From Pseudomonadota bacterium (GTDB lineage Bacteria > Pseudomonadota > Gammaproteobacteria > Steroidobacterales > Woeseiaceae), in assembly GCA_022560695.1 (NCBI GenBank), contig JADFSP010000016.1:1-54843 (forward strand): 54,843 bases of DNA, given 5' to 3'. The position numbers and the translations under genes are program-made. This document shows positions 53,803-54,843 of the stretch, in pieces. The notes below the pieces were generated by a model. That model saw only the letters and a list, made by a program, of their open reading frames with translations. It searched no databases and was not told the origin of the DNA. The stretch's first letter is position 1. Every line of letters begins with the position of its first letter.

Positions 53803-54237
53803 ATGGTAACGATGACCGAACCAACCTACACAGGTCGTTGCTTTTGCGGCGAAGTGCGGTTCAGGGTTACTGGCCCGGCCATGTTTGCCTGTCATTGCCA
53901 TTGTGAAAGTTGCCGGCGCGCGGCCGGCGCTGCGTTTGTTTCCTGGACGACTTTTGCACGCGACAAACTGGTAATTACGTCGGGGACGATCGTCGAGCAT
54001 CACTCTACGCCCGGAGTAACACGCGGCCATTGCGGCACCTGCGGCACTTCGTTGACCTATGAACACGTGGACCGCGCTGGCCAGATCGACATCACGCTGA
54101 CGAGTCTCGACGATGCGTCACAGATCGAACCCACGGCACATATCTGGGTGGCCGATAAGATGCCCTGGCTGAGCATTGACGACGGCCTGCCACAATACCA
54201 AACCACCGTGACGGCCGATATCCAGGGAAAACAGTAA
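53803..54237 (+). CDS. GFA-family (Gfa/CENP-V-like) zinc protein
   Basis: A 144-residue glutathione-dependent formaldehyde-activating-type protein. The zinc ligands follow the family order: GRCFCGEVRF, CHCHCESCRRAAG and HCGTCGTSLTYE. Family members bind zinc and sometimes glutathione; many are not proven enzymes. ATG 53803 or 53812 could be the start. It sits in a row of small unrelated genes. Confidence 0.85.
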   Translation: MVTMTEPTYTGRCFCGEVRFRVTGPAMFACHCHCESCRRAAGAAFVSWTTFARDKLVITSGTIVEHHSTPGVTRGHCGTCGTSLTYEHVDRAGQIDITLTSLDDASQIEPTAHIWVADKMPWLSIDDGLPQYQTTVTADIQGKQ

Positions 54238-54359
54238 CCGAACGACCGATTTCCTCGTTTGCACCCGTCGTATAGAGCGCGGATGCACGACCGCAGTCGC
54301 GCCCACAGTGCTTGGTGCGGCGCGAAGCCATTAAAAACGAGGTTGAGATCAGCCACACC

Positions 54360-54737
54360 ATGCCGGCGCCGCCAGTCCCCACCATCAATGGCAAGCCGTT
54401 GGATACGGACTGCGAGGATGACGAATTCACCGAAGTTTCAGGTCCGGTGGTCATCGCGTGGGATGCCGTGACAAGAACCCATTCCGAGCTCGGTGATCCG
54501 CAGGACTCGACGGACATTACGATCATCAACTACGAAGTGGTCGTCGAGGCCGAGCTTGAAATTGACGGCGAGGAGTTCGTGTCCATCCTGAGCGTCATAC
54601 TGCCCCCCGGTGTGACAACAATGACCATACCTGACGAGTTTCTGGCCCAGGCCGAGGAGTTCAAGTACGAAGTCCTCGCCCGCGAGGAAAGCTGGAATCA
54701 GACGGCCATCGAAAGTTGCTTCGTCCTCGAGGAATGA
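54360..54737 (+). CDS. fibronectin-III-like fragment, possibly truncated
   Basis: A 125-residue beta-rich protein. The first ~20 residues are Pro-rich (PAPPVPTINGKPL), then a fibronectin-III-like strand order with a Trp in IAWDAVTRTH, INYEVVVEAEL, LPPGVTTMTIP and FKYEVLAREESWNQTA. The frame is open upstream to 54276 without a good start (TTG 54312, GTG 54315), and similar domains normally end a longer protein, so this may be a remnant. Its TGA overlaps the next start. No signal peptide at this start. Confidence 0.45.
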   Translation: MPAPPVPTINGKPLDTDCEDDEFTEVSGPVVIAWDAVTRTHSELGDPQDSTDITIINYEVVVEAELEIDGEEFVSILSVILPPGVTTMTIPDEFLAQAEEFKYEVLAREESWNQTAIESCFVLEE

Positions 54738-54843
54738 TCGAACGGTCACACGCTCTAGGACGCGGGGCCGTACTCGGCCTCGCGTTCTTTTTCGGCGTCG
54801 CCCAGGGTGGCCCGATTGTCGAGGTGACAAGCCACGAGGGCTT
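54734..54843 (+). CDS. exported protein, 5' part only
   Basis: A frame starting at ATG 54734 with CGAGGA just before it, overlapping the previous stop as ATGA. The first residues form a signal peptide (GAVLGLAFFFGVAQGG) followed by IVEVTSHEG. Only 36 codons are visible before the window ends, so no family can be given. Confidence 0.55.
   Translation, partial: MIERSHALGRGAVLGLAFFFGVAQGGPIVEVTSHEG

Noticed and set aside
51994..54237. A new biosynthetic or defence cluster
   Set aside because: The genes have unrelated folds, variable spacing and no shared pathway; a cassette-like collection explains them better.

Overview
The window looks like a chromosomal segment of a GC-rich gammaproteobacterium. 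The strongest lineage marker is the gene order aroQ-accB-accC-prmA-(zinc-ribbon/DUF3426)-dusB-fis-purH-purD at 41.5-50.5 kb, which matches the arrangement I know from Pseudomonas-like gammaproteobacteria. A 7Fe ferredoxin (fdxA), MsrPQ, a PA0069-type radical SAM gene and a REP-like hairpin fit the same group. The alpha/beta hydrolases, a haloalkane dehalogenase, a DUF885 protein, an M49-like peptidase and TonB-type domains suggest a free-living marine or soil heterotroph, perhaps near Woeseia/Steroidobacter. That placement is inference.

Layout. 0-4.4 kb: a minus-strand operon for a lipid-anchored beta-propeller protein with two CxxCH haem motifs (HzsA-related), two outer-membrane beta-barrel proteins and LemA (cut by the window edge). 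4.8-10.6 kb: an N2227-like methyltransferase, two alpha/beta hydrolases, fdxA, a ferredoxin-NADP reductase and a metallo-hydrolase preceded by a tiny coupled reading frame. 10.8-20 kb: rhomboid protease, royal-jelly/SMP-30-type propeller, EamA exporter, MscS channel, CDF transporter, glycine-zipper lipoprotein, a radical SAM gene under a textbook LexA box, a TPR/TonB-C protein and an M23 peptidase. 19.8-27.9 kb: MsrA, an Fpg/Nei glycosylase, FolE, two periplasmic peptidase-like lipoproteins, MurI and a START/GyrI-like protein. 28.2-31.6 kb: ileS of the eukaryote-like IleRS2 class behind a complete T-box riboswitch. 31.7-41.4 kb: epoxide hydrolase-like protein, DsbA-like protein, MsrPQ, FkbM methyltransferase, groESL under CIRCE, and DsbD plus a TlpA-like redoxin. 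41.5-51.7 kb: the conserved fatty-acid/purine/Fis block and moeA. 51.7-54.8 kb: a looser, partly more AT-rich stretch of small unrelated genes separated by repeats and attC-like half-sites, possibly an old cassette or insertion region.

How the genes work together. A redox and protein-repair theme runs through the window: MsrA in the cytoplasm; MsrPQ, DsbD, a TlpA-like protein and a DsbA-like protein for the envelope or thiol chemistry; fdxA with a ferredoxin reductase. MoeA could supply molybdenum cofactor for MsrP. Three regulatory modules can be read directly from the DNA: LexA (16.2 kb), HrcA/CIRCE (38.3 kb) and a tRNA-Ile-sensing T-box (31.3-31.6 kb).

The most unusual system is the ileS locus. 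It has a full transcription-attenuating T-box in a gammaproteobacterial context, with specifier AUC, a 7-nt antiterminator bulge beginning UGGU and an antiterminator that shares its 3' arm with the terminator. It controls an IleRS2 whose HIGH motif is rearranged to GIHH, a change linked in the literature I recall to very strong mupirocin resistance.
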